DNA of 33,928 nucleotides from Bordetella parapertussis (GTDB lineage Bacteria; Pseudomonadota; Gammaproteobacteria; Burkholderiales; SG8-39): NCBI GenBank assembly GCA_945862265.1, contig CAMAXP010000047.1:1-33928 (forward strand). Direction: 5' to 3'. This document shows positions 10,389 to 18,057 of the stretch, one piece after another; the first letter of the stretch is position 1, and every line of letters begins with the position of its first letter. The notes beneath the pieces are model-generated. The model did no database searches. It saw only the letters and a program-made list of their open reading frames with translations, and had not been told where the DNA came from. The position numbers were made by a program, and so were the translations under genes.

Positions 10389-10700
10389 ATGGCGAGCGAA
10401 TCTTCATACCGGGAAAGGGCCCTCAAGCTTTTCCCTTGGATCTGCGGCCGCTGCGCGAGGGAGTTCCCCGCTTCGCGTCTGCGGGAACTGACTGTCCATC
10501 ACAAGAACGGCAACCACGACGACAATCCGCTCGACGGCTCGAACTGGGAACTGTTGTGCATCTACTGCCACGAGAACGAGCATGCGCGCATGGTGGATGC
10601 GCAGGCGGGCGGCGAATCCCGGCAAGCGGACAAGACGCAAGCCACGCACAAGGCGTTGGCCGGGTTGGAAGCCCTGGTCAGGAACAGGAAGAAGGACTGA
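10389..10700 (+). CDS. yajD: YajD-like HNH nuclease-family protein
   Basis: A 103-residue protein with one HNH domain. A zinc-binding pair CxxC is at residues 19-22, the His pair HH at 37-38 with NGNHDDNPLDG next to it, and a second CxxC at 57-60 with His 61 and 65. The arrangement and length match E. coli YajD, a stand-alone HNH protein of poorly known function. It begins one base after the preceding stop. It is not beside phage or restriction genes, so a housekeeping-type role is more likely than defence, though this is inference. The gene symbol is by similarity in architecture. Confidence 0.8.
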   Translation: MASESSYRERALKLFPWICGRCAREFPASRLRELTVHHKNGNHDDNPLDGSNWELLCIYCHENEHARMVDAQAGGESRQADKTQATHKALAGLEALVRNRKKD

Positions 10701-10704
10701 GGGA

Positions 10705-11367
10705 TCAGTTCGCTTCGAAAGTGAAGACCCAGTAGTACTCCAGCGCTCGGTATCGGCAGTTGCTGCCGAACCCTTTCACAGCAGCATGCAGTTCATCTTC
10801 GGTCGGGAAATTCTTCAGCACTTCATGCGTGGCGCCGCTGCCGAGCTTGCGCGCCTGCCATGTATTGCCTTCGGCATCGCGCCGCGAAATCGGCGAGCTG
10901 TTGCCTTCCACATAGAGGTTGTCCACGAGGATGACCAGCGCGCCGGGCGAGAGGCACTTGCGTAGCGACCCGAGGAAGGCACGACATTCCGCGGGCCGCA
11001 GGTGGGACCACCAGAACACCGCCAGTGCGCCGTCGAAGGGGCCGCGCTCGGCCGGCAGGTTGTACGCATCGGCGATTGCCAACTCGACGACGGCCTCAGG
11101 CAGGGACTTCGTGCGGGCGATCTGCAGCGTCTCGTCGGTGAGGTCGGTGGCGAGGACGCGCCGCGCGGTGCGAGCGATGTGCTGCGTCCAATAGCCCGTG
11201 CCGCACGCCACTTCGATGACGTCCCGTCCCGCGAGTGCGGCCGGGATTTCCGTTTCCAGGATCCGGAGGTCCGGCTGCCGTTCGGGCTTGGCATAGATGC
11301 GGTCGTATACGCCGGCGCGGTCGGCGTAGTAGGCCAGCATGGCCGGATCGGCTGGGGAGGGCTGCAT
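10705..11367 (-). CDS. Class I SAM-dependent methyltransferase
   Basis: A 220-residue Rossmann methyltransferase. Motif [12 protein letters not shown] is at about residues 50-60. Motif II-like [10 protein letters not shown] follows, then an acidic [11 protein letters not shown] segment and the post-motif segment [12 protein letters not shown]. The start [18 protein letters not shown] at 11367 is chosen over upstream in-frame codons because it fits the usual '[13 protein letters not shown]' opening and the longer form would enter the divergent promoter. It is convergent with the HNH gene (4 nt between stops) and divergent from the M20 peptidase. The substrate is unknown; small molecules and quinone precursors are both possible. 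Confidence 0.88.
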   Translation of the reverse strand: MQPSPADPAMLAYYADRAGVYDRIYAKPERQPDLRILETEIPAALAGRDVIEVACGTGYWTQHIARTARRVLATDLTDETLQIARTKSLPEAVVELAIADAYNLPAERGPFDGALAVFWWSHLRPAECRAFLGSLRKCLSPGALVILVDNLYVEGNSSPISRRDAEGNTWQARKLGSGATHEVLKNFPTEDELHAAVKGFGSNCRYRALEYYWVFTFEAN

Positions 11368-11410
11368 TGTGGCAGTATCCCATGGACGAATTACAATTTG
11401 GAGACGTGGG
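11368..11410 (+). promoter_or_regulatory. Possible promoter of the M20 peptidase gene
   Basis: A TACAAT hexamer at 11392-11397 is a good -10 match 13 nt before the ATG. A weak -35 (TTGTGG at 11367-11372) sits 19 nt upstream of it. This lies in the 43-nt gap between the divergent methyltransferase and M20 genes. The short distance to the start implies a very short leader. Confidence 0.35.
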
Positions 11411-12799
11411 ATGAGCCGCGCAGCAACCATAAGCGACATTGAGAATTACTTCGACGCGGGCGGCTTCCTCGCCGACCTGACGCGCCGGGTGGCGATCCCC
11501 ACCGAAAGCCAGAATCCCGAGCGTGCCGCCGCGTTGTCAGCCTACGTTAAGGAAGAAATGCAGCCCGGCCTCGAGCGCCAGGGATTCCACTGCACGATCC
11601 TCCCCAACCCTTCGCCCAAGGGCGGGCCGTTCCTCGTGGCCTCGCGGATCGAGGGCCCTACATTGCCGACAGTGCTGACCTACGGCCACGGGGACGTCAT
11701 TCGCGGGCAGGACGAGCAGTGGCGCAAAGGCCTGTCGCCGTGGACGGTCACGCGCGAAGGCGACCGTCTCTACGGACGCGGAACCGCGGACAACAAAGGC
11801 CAGCACACGATCAACCTCGCTGCGATGGAGGCCGTGCTCAAGCAGCGCGGGCGCCTCGGCTTCAACATGAAGGTGCTGATCGAGACCGGCGAGGAGATGG
11901 GCTCGCCGGGCCTGAAAGAAGTCTGCGCGGCGAACAAGGAACTGCTTTCGGCCGACGTGTTGATCGCCTCCGACGGCCCGCGCCTGCAGCCCGGACGGCC
12001 GACGATCTTTCTCGGCTCGCGCGGGGCGTACAACTTCGATCTGACCCTCGACCTGAGGCAGGGCGGGCACCACTCGGGCAACTGGGGCGGGCTGCTGCGC
12101 AACCCGGGCATCGTGCTCGCGCATGCGATCGCTTCGATCACGGACGTGAACGGCGCGATCCGCGTTCCGGAATGGCGGCCGGATTCGCTGACGCCTTCGG
12201 TGCGCAAGGCGCTCTCTGACCTCGTCATCGAAGGCGGTGAGGAGGGGCCGTCGATCGACACCGACTGGGGCGAGCCGGGCCTGTCGCCCGCCGAGCGGGT
12301 GTTCGGCTGGTGCAGCTTCGAGGTGCTTGCTTTCGTCACGGGTAATCCCGACAAACCCGTCAACGCGATCCCGCCGCGGGCAAACGCCCATTGCCAGCTG
12401 CGCTATGTGGTTGGCGTGGACCCCGACGACATCGTGCCCGCGCTGCGCCGCCACCTCGATGCCAACGGGTTCTCGATGGTGCAGTTGACGCCATCGCGGG
12501 ACGGGTACTTCGCGGCTACGCGCCTGGACCCCGAGCATCCGTGGGTCAAGTGGGCTGCGGCATCGATGGAACGCACGACGGGTTCGAAGCCCGCGATCCT
12601 GCCCAACCTCGGAGGCTCACTGCCGAACGACGTGTTCGCCGACGTGCTCGGGATGCCGACGGTGTGGATCCCGCACTCGTACGCGGCGTGCTCGCAGCAT
12701 GCGCCCAACGAACATCTCCTGGCCTCGGTGGCGCGTGATGCGCTGCGGATCATGGCGGGGGTGTTCTGGGACCTGGGCGAAGCGGGCTCGCCGGGATGA
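11411..12799 (+). CDS. M20-family zinc metallopeptidase / deacylase
   Basis: A 462-residue di-zinc amidohydrolase. Metal ligands in order: His 93 and Asp 95 (YGHGDV), the bridging Asp 127 (RGTADNKG), catalytic Glu 161 with Glu 162 (ETGEEMGS), Asp 188 (ASDGP) and a C-terminal His in CSQHAPNEH. The lid or dimerisation domain between them carries [10 protein letters not shown]. The family cleaves peptide or N-acyl bonds on small substrates. The sequence resembles the ArgE/DapE/CNDP-like branch, unlike the HipO-like M20 gene at 23912. The start at 11411 gives [14 protein letters not shown] with GTGGG upstream. It stands alone between a divergent methyltransferase and a toxin-antitoxin locus. Confidence 0.9.
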   Translation: MSRAATISDIENYFDAGGFLADLTRRVAIPTESQNPERAAALSAYVKEEMQPGLERQGFHCTILPNPSPKGGPFLVASRIEGPTLPTVLTYGHGDVIRGQDEQWRKGLSPWTVTREGDRLYGRGTADNKGQHTINLAAMEAVLKQRGRLGFNMKVLIETGEEMGSPGLKEVCAANKELLSADVLIASDGPRLQPGRPTIFLGSRGAYNFDLTLDLRQGGHHSGNWGGLLRNPGIVLAHAIASITDVNGAIRVPEWRPDSLTPSVRKALSDLVIEGGEEGPSIDTDWGEPGLSPAERVFGWCSFEVLAFVTGNPDKPVNAIPPRANAHCQLRYVVGVDPDDIVPALRRHLDANGFSMVQLTPSRDGYFAATRLDPEHPWVKWAAASMERTTGSKPAILPNLGGSLPNDVFADVLGMPTVWIPHSYAACSQHAPNEHLLASVARDALRIMAGVFWDLGEAGSPG

Positions 12800-12807
12800 A
12801 GTTTTAA

Positions 12808-12835
12808 TGGTACGCTATTGCGTACGCTATAGGAT
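12808..12835 (+). promoter_or_regulatory. Repeat-containing operator/promoter of the toxin-antitoxin operon
   Basis: The 44-nt gap before the antitoxin contains GTACGCTAT twice, at 12810-12818 and 12822-12830. A dyad is also present: GTACGC at 12810-12815 with GCGTAC at 12820-12825 around TATT. A TATAGG at 12828-12833 may be the -10 element. YefM/Phd antitoxins are known to bind short palindromes overlapping their own promoter, so autoregulation here is the natural reading. Confidence 0.6.
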
Positions 12836-12843
12836 CCTCCACC

Positions 12844-13086
12844 ATGACTTCGCTCAAAGCCTCCGAGGCACGCTCCAACCTCTACCGCCTGATCGACGAG
12901 GCGGCGGAGCACCATACGCCGGTGCAAATCACAGGCAAGCGCAACAACGCCGTCCTGGTCGGCGAAGACGATTGGCGGGCAATCCAGGAGACGCTGCACC
13001 TGGTTTCCATCCCCGGCATGCGTGACTCGATCATGAAAGGCTTGAAGGCGCCGGTGGCCAAGCTTTCCAAGAATCCCGGCTGGTAG
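12844..13086 (+). CDS. Phd/YefM-family antitoxin
   Basis: An 80-residue antitoxin. The N-terminal DNA-binding fold starts with LKASEARSNLYRLIDEA and continues with PVQITGKRNNAVLVGEDDW, both hallmark Phd/YefM segments. The remaining tail (SIPGMRDSIMKGLKAPVAK) is the part that would wrap and neutralise the toxin. A ribosome-binding site is present (GGATCCTCC region, weak). The toxin gene starts 7 nt downstream. It should repress its own operon through the repeats just upstream. Confidence 0.9.
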   Translation: MTSLKASEARSNLYRLIDEAAEHHTPVQITGKRNNAVLVGEDDWRAIQETLHLVSIPGMRDSIMKGLKAPVAKLSKNPGW

Positions 13087-13093
13087 CGCAGCA

Positions 13094-13360
13094 GTGGCGT
13101 GGCAGGTCCTGTTTACCAAGCAGGCGCAGAAGGATGCGAAGAAGGCAGCGTCCGCGGGACTGCGGACAAAGATCGAGTCGTTGCTCGCCGTGCTTGCAAA
13201 GAATCCCTTCCAATCGCCACCGCCGTACGAAAAGCTCGTTGGAGACCTCGACGGTGCCTATTCACGGCGAATCACCATCCAGCATCGATTGGTCTATCAG
13301 GTGCTGAAAGAGGAGCGGATAGTGAAGGTCATTCGCATGTGGACACATTATGGAGATTGA
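13094..13360 (+). CDS. YoeB/Txe-family ribosome-dependent mRNA interferase toxin
   Basis: An 88-residue toxin with a GTG start 7 nt after the antitoxin stop. The sequence reads as Txe/YoeB: WQVLFTKQAQKDAKKA, then NPFQSPPPYEKLVGDLDG, SRRITIQHRLVYQV and the C-terminal THYGD. The residues needed in E. coli YoeB (Glu 46, Arg 65, His 83, Tyr 84) have counterparts in the Glu of YEKL, the Arg of QHRLVY and the HY of THYGD, so it should be active. YoeB cleaves mRNA in the ribosomal A site. The pair lies between the M20 and LysR genes, away from both IS fragments. Confidence 0.9.
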   Translation: MAWQVLFTKQAQKDAKKAASAGLRTKIESLLAVLAKNPFQSPPPYEKLVGDLDGAYSRRITIQHRLVYQVLKEERIVKVIRMWTHYGD

Positions 13361-13378
13361 GTCGGAAAAATCGGCAGG

Positions 13379-14344
13379 CTATATTTCGCTTGTTCCACGC
13401 CTCAAGGGCTTGCGCTTCCAGGCGACGCTGCCAGCGATTTCATCGATGCACTTTTGCACGAGTTTCGCCACCTCCGAGCATGCCAGCGTGGGCGGCCTGT
13501 AACGCGAGATGCACAGGGTCATCGTTCGCTCGATGCTGGGCGAGACGATTCTCGATGCCTGCAGGCGCCCGGTTTGCAGATCTTCCACCATCGCATGGGA
13601 GCCAAGGATCGCATAGCCGCCGCCATCGGCCACCACATCCTTCTGCATCGAGAGCGAGTCGCACTCCATCGCGATCGACAGGGCGATCTTGCGGCGCTGA
13701 GCCAGCTGGTCTAGCAGTCGTCGCAGGGTGTTCGGCTCGGAGGGCAGGATCAGCGGGAGGTGGTGCAACTTCTGGAACGCCACCGTAGGCGTTGCAGTGA
13801 TTGGATCTCCGGCCGGACCGACGAGATAGGTATCTACGCTTGCGAGCGGATAGTCGTTCGGGCCGGTCTCCTTCGCATAGCGGAACAGGATGGCCACATC
13901 AATATTGCCGGTCTTGAGCCATTCACTCAGCTGGCCGCTGGGTGCATCCACGATGCGTAGCCGTATGCCGGGAAAGTGCTCGCGTGCTTTTTGGAATAGC
14001 AGCCGCGCAAGCAGGTCGCCTGTGGAGCGCAGCATGCCGACACGCACTATGCCGACCGGTACGCCGATCGATGCCTTGACGTCGTTTGCGAGCTGATCCG
14101 CCTCGCTCAGCCAGGCTTTTACCCGGGGAAGTATCCGCGCGCCCGCTTCGGTCAAGGCTACGCCCCGTCCGGTGCGGTCAAAAAGGCGACCCTGGCACTG
14201 CTTTTCGAGCAGCGCCACCTGCCGGCTGATGACCGGCTGCGCGGTATTGCGCACGGCGGCTGTCCGGGTGAGGCTGCCGGATTCGGCGACCTGCAGGAAC
14301 AACCGCCATTGGTCCACGCTCAGTGCGTCGGGCTTCTTAGGCAT
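13379..14344 (-). CDS. LysR-type transcriptional regulator
   Basis: A 321-residue LTTR. The winged helix-turn-helix lies at about residues 10-68 (QWRLFLQVAESGSLTRTAA, then QPVISRQVALLEKQ). The two-lobed effector domain (IVRVGMLRSTGDLLARLL onward) includes RIVDAPSGQLSEWLKTGNIDVAILF. It is divergent from the Bug - CaiB - thioesterase - Bug operon and most likely controls it, as LTTRs usually regulate the adjacent divergent operon. A TATACT hexamer (14354-14359, minus strand) sits only 9 nt before the ATG with no clear SD, which would give a near-leaderless transcript. The effector is probably a substrate or intermediate of the operon. Confidence 0.92.
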   Translation of the reverse strand: MPKKPDALSVDQWRLFLQVAESGSLTRTAAVRNTAQPVISRQVALLEKQCQGRLFDRTGRGVALTEAGARILPRVKAWLSEADQLANDVKASIGVPVGIVRVGMLRSTGDLLARLLFQKAREHFPGIRLRIVDAPSGQLSEWLKTGNIDVAILFRYAKETGPNDYPLASVDTYLVGPAGDPITATPTVAFQKLHHLPLILPSEPNTLRRLLDQLAQRRKIALSIAMECDSLSMQKDVVADGGGYAILGSHAMVEDLQTGRLQASRIVSPSIERTMTLCISRYRPPTLACSEVAKLVQKCIDEIAGSVAWKRKPLRRGTSEI

Positions 14345-14446
14345 ATCTGAAAGAGTATAGCTGATCTACCTGTTATGACTCTACCTGCGCGGGCTCGGTA
14401 GACGTACGCTGTACCTGCGAATGCATATAAAACAGGAGTGAGGCAA
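14345..14446. promoter_or_regulatory. LysR/operon divergent control region with phased TACCTG repeats
   Basis: This 102-nt region contains TACCTG at 14367, 14382 and 14412, i.e. offsets of 15 and 30 nt. It also contains the dyad TCTACC (14380-14385) / GGTAGA (14397-14402) with an 11-nt spacer, which fits the interrupted-dyad geometry of LysR boxes. TATAAA at 14426-14431 lies just before the ribosome-binding site (AGGAG, 14434-14438) of the plus-strand operon. LysR proteins bind several sites between divergent genes, and these repeats are the obvious candidates. Confidence 0.55.
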
Positions 14447-15421
14447 ATGGACAGGAATCGAAGAAGGTTTGTGGCTGCGGCCACGGGCGCCGCGCTGCTT
14501 GGCGCGCTTCCGGCAAGTGCTCAGGCCTTTCCCTCGCGAGCGGTGCGCTTGATTGTCCCGGTCGGCATAGGCACGACAACCGATCTCGTGAGTCGGATGA
14601 TCGCGCAGCGATTGGGCGAGGCTTGGGGGCAGGGCGTAGTGGTTGAAAACCTGCCAGGTACCTCCGGCATCATTGCCCTGCAGCAGCTCGCAAAAGCGCC
14701 GCCGGACGGCTACACGATAGGCGCAGTTTCGAGCAATTTCGCGATCAACTCGGCCTTGTTCGCCAAACTGCCCTACGACCCGGTCAAGGATTTCCGGCCG
14801 CTGCTCAACCTGACTTCGAACTATTTTGTGCTGGTGGCGCATCCCTCGCTTCCGGCCAGGACCGTGCCGGAGCTGGTTGCGCTCGCGAAGTCCAAGCCGG
14901 GTGAGGTCGACTACGCGTCCACGGGCAATGGCGGGTCGCCGCACCTGGCGATGGAGATGTTCGCGCATATGGCCGGGATCAAGCTTGCACATATCCCGTA
15001 CAAGGCGACCGGTCCGGCGGTCACGGACCTGCTGAGCGGGCGCGTGCCACTTCTTTTTACGTCGATCTCGACGTTGCTTCCTCATGTCCGTTCGGGCCGG
15101 CTGCGCGCGCTTGCGGTGAGCGGCGAGAAACGCGTCGCCCAGCTTCCTGACACGCCGACGATGGTCGAGGCGGGCGTGTCCGGGTACGACATGAAGCACT
15201 GGGTAGGCATGGTGGCGCCTGCAGGTGTGCCGGACGCGATCATAGCGAAGCTGCAGGCGGACATGACCCGGGCGCTCAGGATTGCGGACGTGGAGGCCCA
15301 GCTGAATGCACAGGCCGTTGAAATCGATCTGCTCGGGGCGGACCCTTTTGCCAAGCGCATCAATGAGGAAATCGCGCTGTGGACGCGCGTGGCCCGGCAG
15401 TCCGGCGCGAAGGTCGAGTAA
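14447..15421 (+). CDS. Bug-family substrate-binding protein (3), probable Tat signal
   Basis: A 324-residue Bug receptor. The leader MDRNRRRFVAAATGAALLG carries an RRRFV core like a twin-arginine motif, so export by Tat is plausible, unlike receptors 1, 2, 4 and 5, which have plain Sec leaders. Family motifs follow: FPSRAVRLIVPVGIGTTTD, PPDGYTIG and HIPYKATGPA. I chose ATG 14447 over GTG 14438 because AGGAG lies at the right distance (8 nt) from the ATG and would overlap the GTG. It is the first gene of the operon controlled by the divergent LysR and is followed closely by a CaiB-type CoA-transferase, suggesting that its ligand is a carboxylic acid later carried as a CoA ester. Confidence 0.93.
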   Translation: MDRNRRRFVAAATGAALLGALPASAQAFPSRAVRLIVPVGIGTTTDLVSRMIAQRLGEAWGQGVVVENLPGTSGIIALQQLAKAPPDGYTIGAVSSNFAINSALFAKLPYDPVKDFRPLLNLTSNYFVLVAHPSLPARTVPELVALAKSKPGEVDYASTGNGGSPHLAMEMFAHMAGIKLAHIPYKATGPAVTDLLSGRVPLLFTSISTLLPHVRSGRLRALAVSGEKRVAQLPDTPTMVEAGVSGYDMKHWVGMVAPAGVPDAIIAKLQADMTRALRIADVEAQLNAQAVEIDLLGADPFAKRINEEIALWTRVARQSGAKVE

Positions 15422-15439
15422 CCAGTGAATGGACAACCT

Positions 15440-16651
15440 ATGACAGCAACCTCTACCGCCAGTGCGCATTCCCTTTCGGGCCTGCGCGTGCTGGATTTAT
15501 CCCGCGTTCTCGCCGGTCCGTTCTGCGGTGCCATGCTCGGTGACATGGGCGCGGACGTACTCAAGATCGAGGATACCCGGGGAGGGGACGAAGCACGCAC
15601 GTGGCCGCCCCAGCGTGAGGGTGAGTCGGCGATGTACGTCGCCAACAACCGCAACAAGCGTGGCATCTGCATCGACCTCAAGGCCCCGGAAGGCGTGGAA
15701 ATCATCCTCGACCTGGTGCGCAAGTCTGATGTGGTCATCGAGAATTTCCGGACTGGCACCATGGAAAGCTTCGGGCTGGGGTACGAGACGCTCGCGCGCG
15801 AGAATCCAGGCATCATCTATTCGTCGGTTTCCGCGTTCGGCCGTACTGGTCCGCGCGCGGATAGCGCCGGATACGAAGCGCTCATCCAGGCGTTCAGCGG
15901 GATCATGTCGATTACCGGCGAGACGGACGGGCCGCCCACTCGCGCTGGCGTCTCCGCACTCGACATCATGACCGGGACGATGTGCGCTTTCGGCATCCTC
16001 AATGCGATCCTCTACCGCCAGCAGACCGGACTGGGACAGCGTGTGGACGGGTCGCTGCTCGACACATCCCTCAGCTTGCTGAACTTCCATATCCAGAACT
16101 ACCTGTTTTCCGGAGTCGCTTCCAAGCGAGTCGGCGCGGCGCACACTTCCATCGTCCCGTACCGAAACTATCGCTGCAAGGATGCGGAGTGGATCTTTAT
16201 CGCAGGTGCTAACGAGCGGCTCTGGGAGCGACTGGCCAAGGCGTTGAAGCTCGACTGGATGCTGCAGGACCCCCGCTTCGCCACCAATACCGACCGCGTG
16301 AACAACCGGCGGGCTGTGGACGTTGAGGTGGAGGCCATGGTGGCGCAATACGACCGGGAGGAATTGCTCGAGTTGCTCGATGAGGCGGGCGTACCGGTGT
16401 CGCCCGTGAATTCAGTGGATCAGGCACTGCGCGACCCGCAGACCGCGAACCGTACGGTGCTCAAGCGCATGTCGCATCCGATGCTGGGGGAGATCGATTC
16501 TCTAGGCCTGCCGCTTGAGTTTTCCCGCCTGACCAGCGCGATCCGCCGGCATGCGCCGCGGCTGGGCGAACACACCGACGAAGTACTCGCGGAGCTTGGG
16601 TATTCGGTGGAACGGATCGTCGGGTTGCGGGCCGGAAAGGTGGTCGCATGA
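15440..16651 (+). CDS. CaiB/BaiF (family III) CoA-transferase
   Basis: A 403-residue family III CoA-transferase. The N-terminus SGLRVLDLSRVLAGPFCGAML is the family signature. The likely catalytic aspartate is Asp 208 in VDGSLLDTSLS, in the position of Asp 169 of formyl-CoA transferase. The enzymes move CoA from a donor thioester to a carboxylate through an aspartyl-CoA anhydride. The start is uncertain: GTG at 15425 would add five residues, but ATG 15440 has GGA at a better distance. The thioesterase gene overlaps its stop by 4 nt (ATGA). Acceptor acid and CoA donor are unknown; context suggests the acid imported with the flanking Bug receptors. Confidence 0.92.
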   Translation: MTATSTASAHSLSGLRVLDLSRVLAGPFCGAMLGDMGADVLKIEDTRGGDEARTWPPQREGESAMYVANNRNKRGICIDLKAPEGVEIILDLVRKSDVVIENFRTGTMESFGLGYETLARENPGIIYSSVSAFGRTGPRADSAGYEALIQAFSGIMSITGETDGPPTRAGVSALDIMTGTMCAFGILNAILYRQQTGLGQRVDGSLLDTSLSLLNFHIQNYLFSGVASKRVGAAHTSIVPYRNYRCKDAEWIFIAGANERLWERLAKALKLDWMLQDPRFATNTDRVNNRRAVDVEVEAMVAQYDREELLELLDEAGVPVSPVNSVDQALRDPQTANRTVLKRMSHPMLGEIDSLGLPLEFSRLTSAIRRHAPRLGEHTDEVLAELGYSVERIVGLRAGKVVA

Positions 16652-17070
16652 GCGGAATCTCTGCGGGAGCCTCGGCCACCCGCATCCTGACCGTCGATGA
16701 GCAGCGTTGCATTGCCTTCATGGGTCGGGAGAACATGGTTTACGCGACCCCCCGGATGCTGAGCGACATGGAAGGCACCTGCCGCGACCTGCTGCTCGGA
16801 TATCTCGCGCCCGGCCAGGATTCGGTCGGCACGCATGTAACCCTCGACCACTCGGCCGCGACCCCGCTGGGCATGGAGGTTTCGATCGAAGTGAAGGTGG
16901 TTGCAGTGGATCGACGCAGCGTGACATTCGAAGTGGTGGCCCGCGACGCGCTCGAAGAGTGCGGGCGCGCCAGGCACGTGCGCTTCGTCGTCGATAACGA
17001 TAAGCGTGCGCAGCGGTTGGCGGAAAAGCGCTCTAAATATGAACTCAAGGAAGGAGGGGCGAAGTCATGA
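16648..17070 (+). CDS. FlK-like hotdog-fold acyl-CoA thioesterase
   Basis: A 140-residue hotdog protein that matches the fluoroacetyl-CoA thioesterase FlK family. Thr 34 (YATPRML), Glu 42 (DMEGTC) and His 68 (THVTLDHSAATPLG) line up, with a constant offset of 8, to the FlK catalytic residues Thr 42, Glu 50 and His 76. The SAATPLG segment after the His is characteristic. Such enzymes hydrolyse small acyl-CoAs. It overlaps both neighbours (ATGA with CaiB upstream, ATGA with the Bug gene downstream). The operon therefore both makes and breaks a CoA ester, so the thioesterase may recycle CoA or detoxify a dead-end thioester. There is no direct evidence for a fluorinated substrate. Confidence 0.85.
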   Translation: MSGISAGASATRILTVDEQRCIAFMGRENMVYATPRMLSDMEGTCRDLLLGYLAPGQDSVGTHVTLDHSAATPLGMEVSIEVKVVAVDRRSVTFEVVARDALEECGRARHVRFVVDNDKRAQRLAEKRSKYELKEGGAKS

Positions 17071-18029
17071 AAACTGTGACTGGAATTCTGGCAGCCGCAA
17101 TAGTTGCGGTGGCGGGGGGCGCCAGTGCGCAGCCCGCCTATCCAAATCAACCGATCAAGTTCGTCATTCCGTTTGCGGCCGGGAGCGCGACCGATACTTT
17201 CGCGCGCGCAGTAGGGGCGCATATGTCCACGCAGTATGGGCAGCCCGTGGTCGTCAGCAACGTACCCGGTGGCAGCGGATTCATTGCGGCGAATTCGGTC
17301 GCACGCGCCACACCGGACGGTTACACCGTTTTCGTCACCTCATCGAGCACGCATGCGGCGAACAAGAGCCTGTTCAAGAAGCTCAGTTACGACCCGGTGG
17401 CGGATTTCGAGCCGGTGGCCAAGCTGGGGCTGCTCACGTTGGCGATGATCACGCATCCGTCCGTGCCCGCTTCCAACTTGCGCGAGTTCATCGCATACGC
17501 CAAGGCCAATCCCGGCAAGGTGAGTTTCGGCAGCGGCGCGAGCTCCTCACGGATCGCGGGGGAACTGCTCAAGATGATGGCCGGCATTGACATGTTCAAT
17601 GTCCCCTACAAGAGCAATCCGCAGGCGGTCACCGATCTCGTCGGTGGCCAGACCTCTGTGGTGATTGCGGACCTCACCGTGACCATGCCTCAGGTCCGGG
17701 GCGGGCGTGCGAAAGGACTCGCGGTCACTAGCGCGAAGCGCTCGGCGCTCGCCCCGGAACTTCCGACCATGTCGGAGGCCGGTGTTCCGGGTTACGAACT
17801 CACCGCATGGCTTGCGGCCTTTGTCCCAGCGAAGACTCCGGGTTCGTTAGTCGACCGATTGAACGAAGGCTTCCGGGTTGCATTGGCGGACAAGGATACC
17901 GTCGCTACCTTGCTGAATGCCGGAATAGAACCCGAGTTCAGTTCGCCAGAACAGTTGCGCACCTTCGCCGCCGCCGAGACGAGGAAGTGGGCCGAAATTG
18001 TCAAGGCGTCCGGCATCCAGCCTGAATAG
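17067..18029 (+). CDS. Bug-family substrate-binding protein (4)
   Basis: A 320-residue Bug receptor with a Sec leader (MKTVTGILAAAIVAVAGGASAQ), YPNQPIKFVIPFAAGSATD, TPDGYTVFVTSSS and NVPYKSNPQAVTD. It ends in VKASGIQPE, the usual Bug C-terminus. The start ATG overlaps the preceding stop (ATGA), with GGAGG upstream inside the thioesterase gene. It is the second receptor in the same operon, so the operon may take up two related ligands, or one copy may act as a sensor. It runs tail-to-tail with receptor 5 (28 nt apart). Confidence 0.92.
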   Translation: MKTVTGILAAAIVAVAGGASAQPAYPNQPIKFVIPFAAGSATDTFARAVGAHMSTQYGQPVVVSNVPGGSGFIAANSVARATPDGYTVFVTSSSTHAANKSLFKKLSYDPVADFEPVAKLGLLTLAMITHPSVPASNLREFIAYAKANPGKVSFGSGASSSRIAGELLKMMAGIDMFNVPYKSNPQAVTDLVGGQTSVVIADLTVTMPQVRGGRAKGLAVTSAKRSALAPELPTMSEAGVPGYELTAWLAAFVPAKTPGSLVDRLNEGFRVALADKDTVATLLNAGIEPEFSSPEQLRTFAAAETRKWAEIVKASGIQPE

Positions 18030-18057
18030 GTACGCGCCGTTTGCAGTGATAGCGATG

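Noticed and set aside
16648..17070. Calling the thioesterase a fluoroacetyl-CoA resistance gene (flK)
   Set aside because: Catalytic residues match, but FlK-like proteins are widespread and nothing else here points to organofluorine chemistry.
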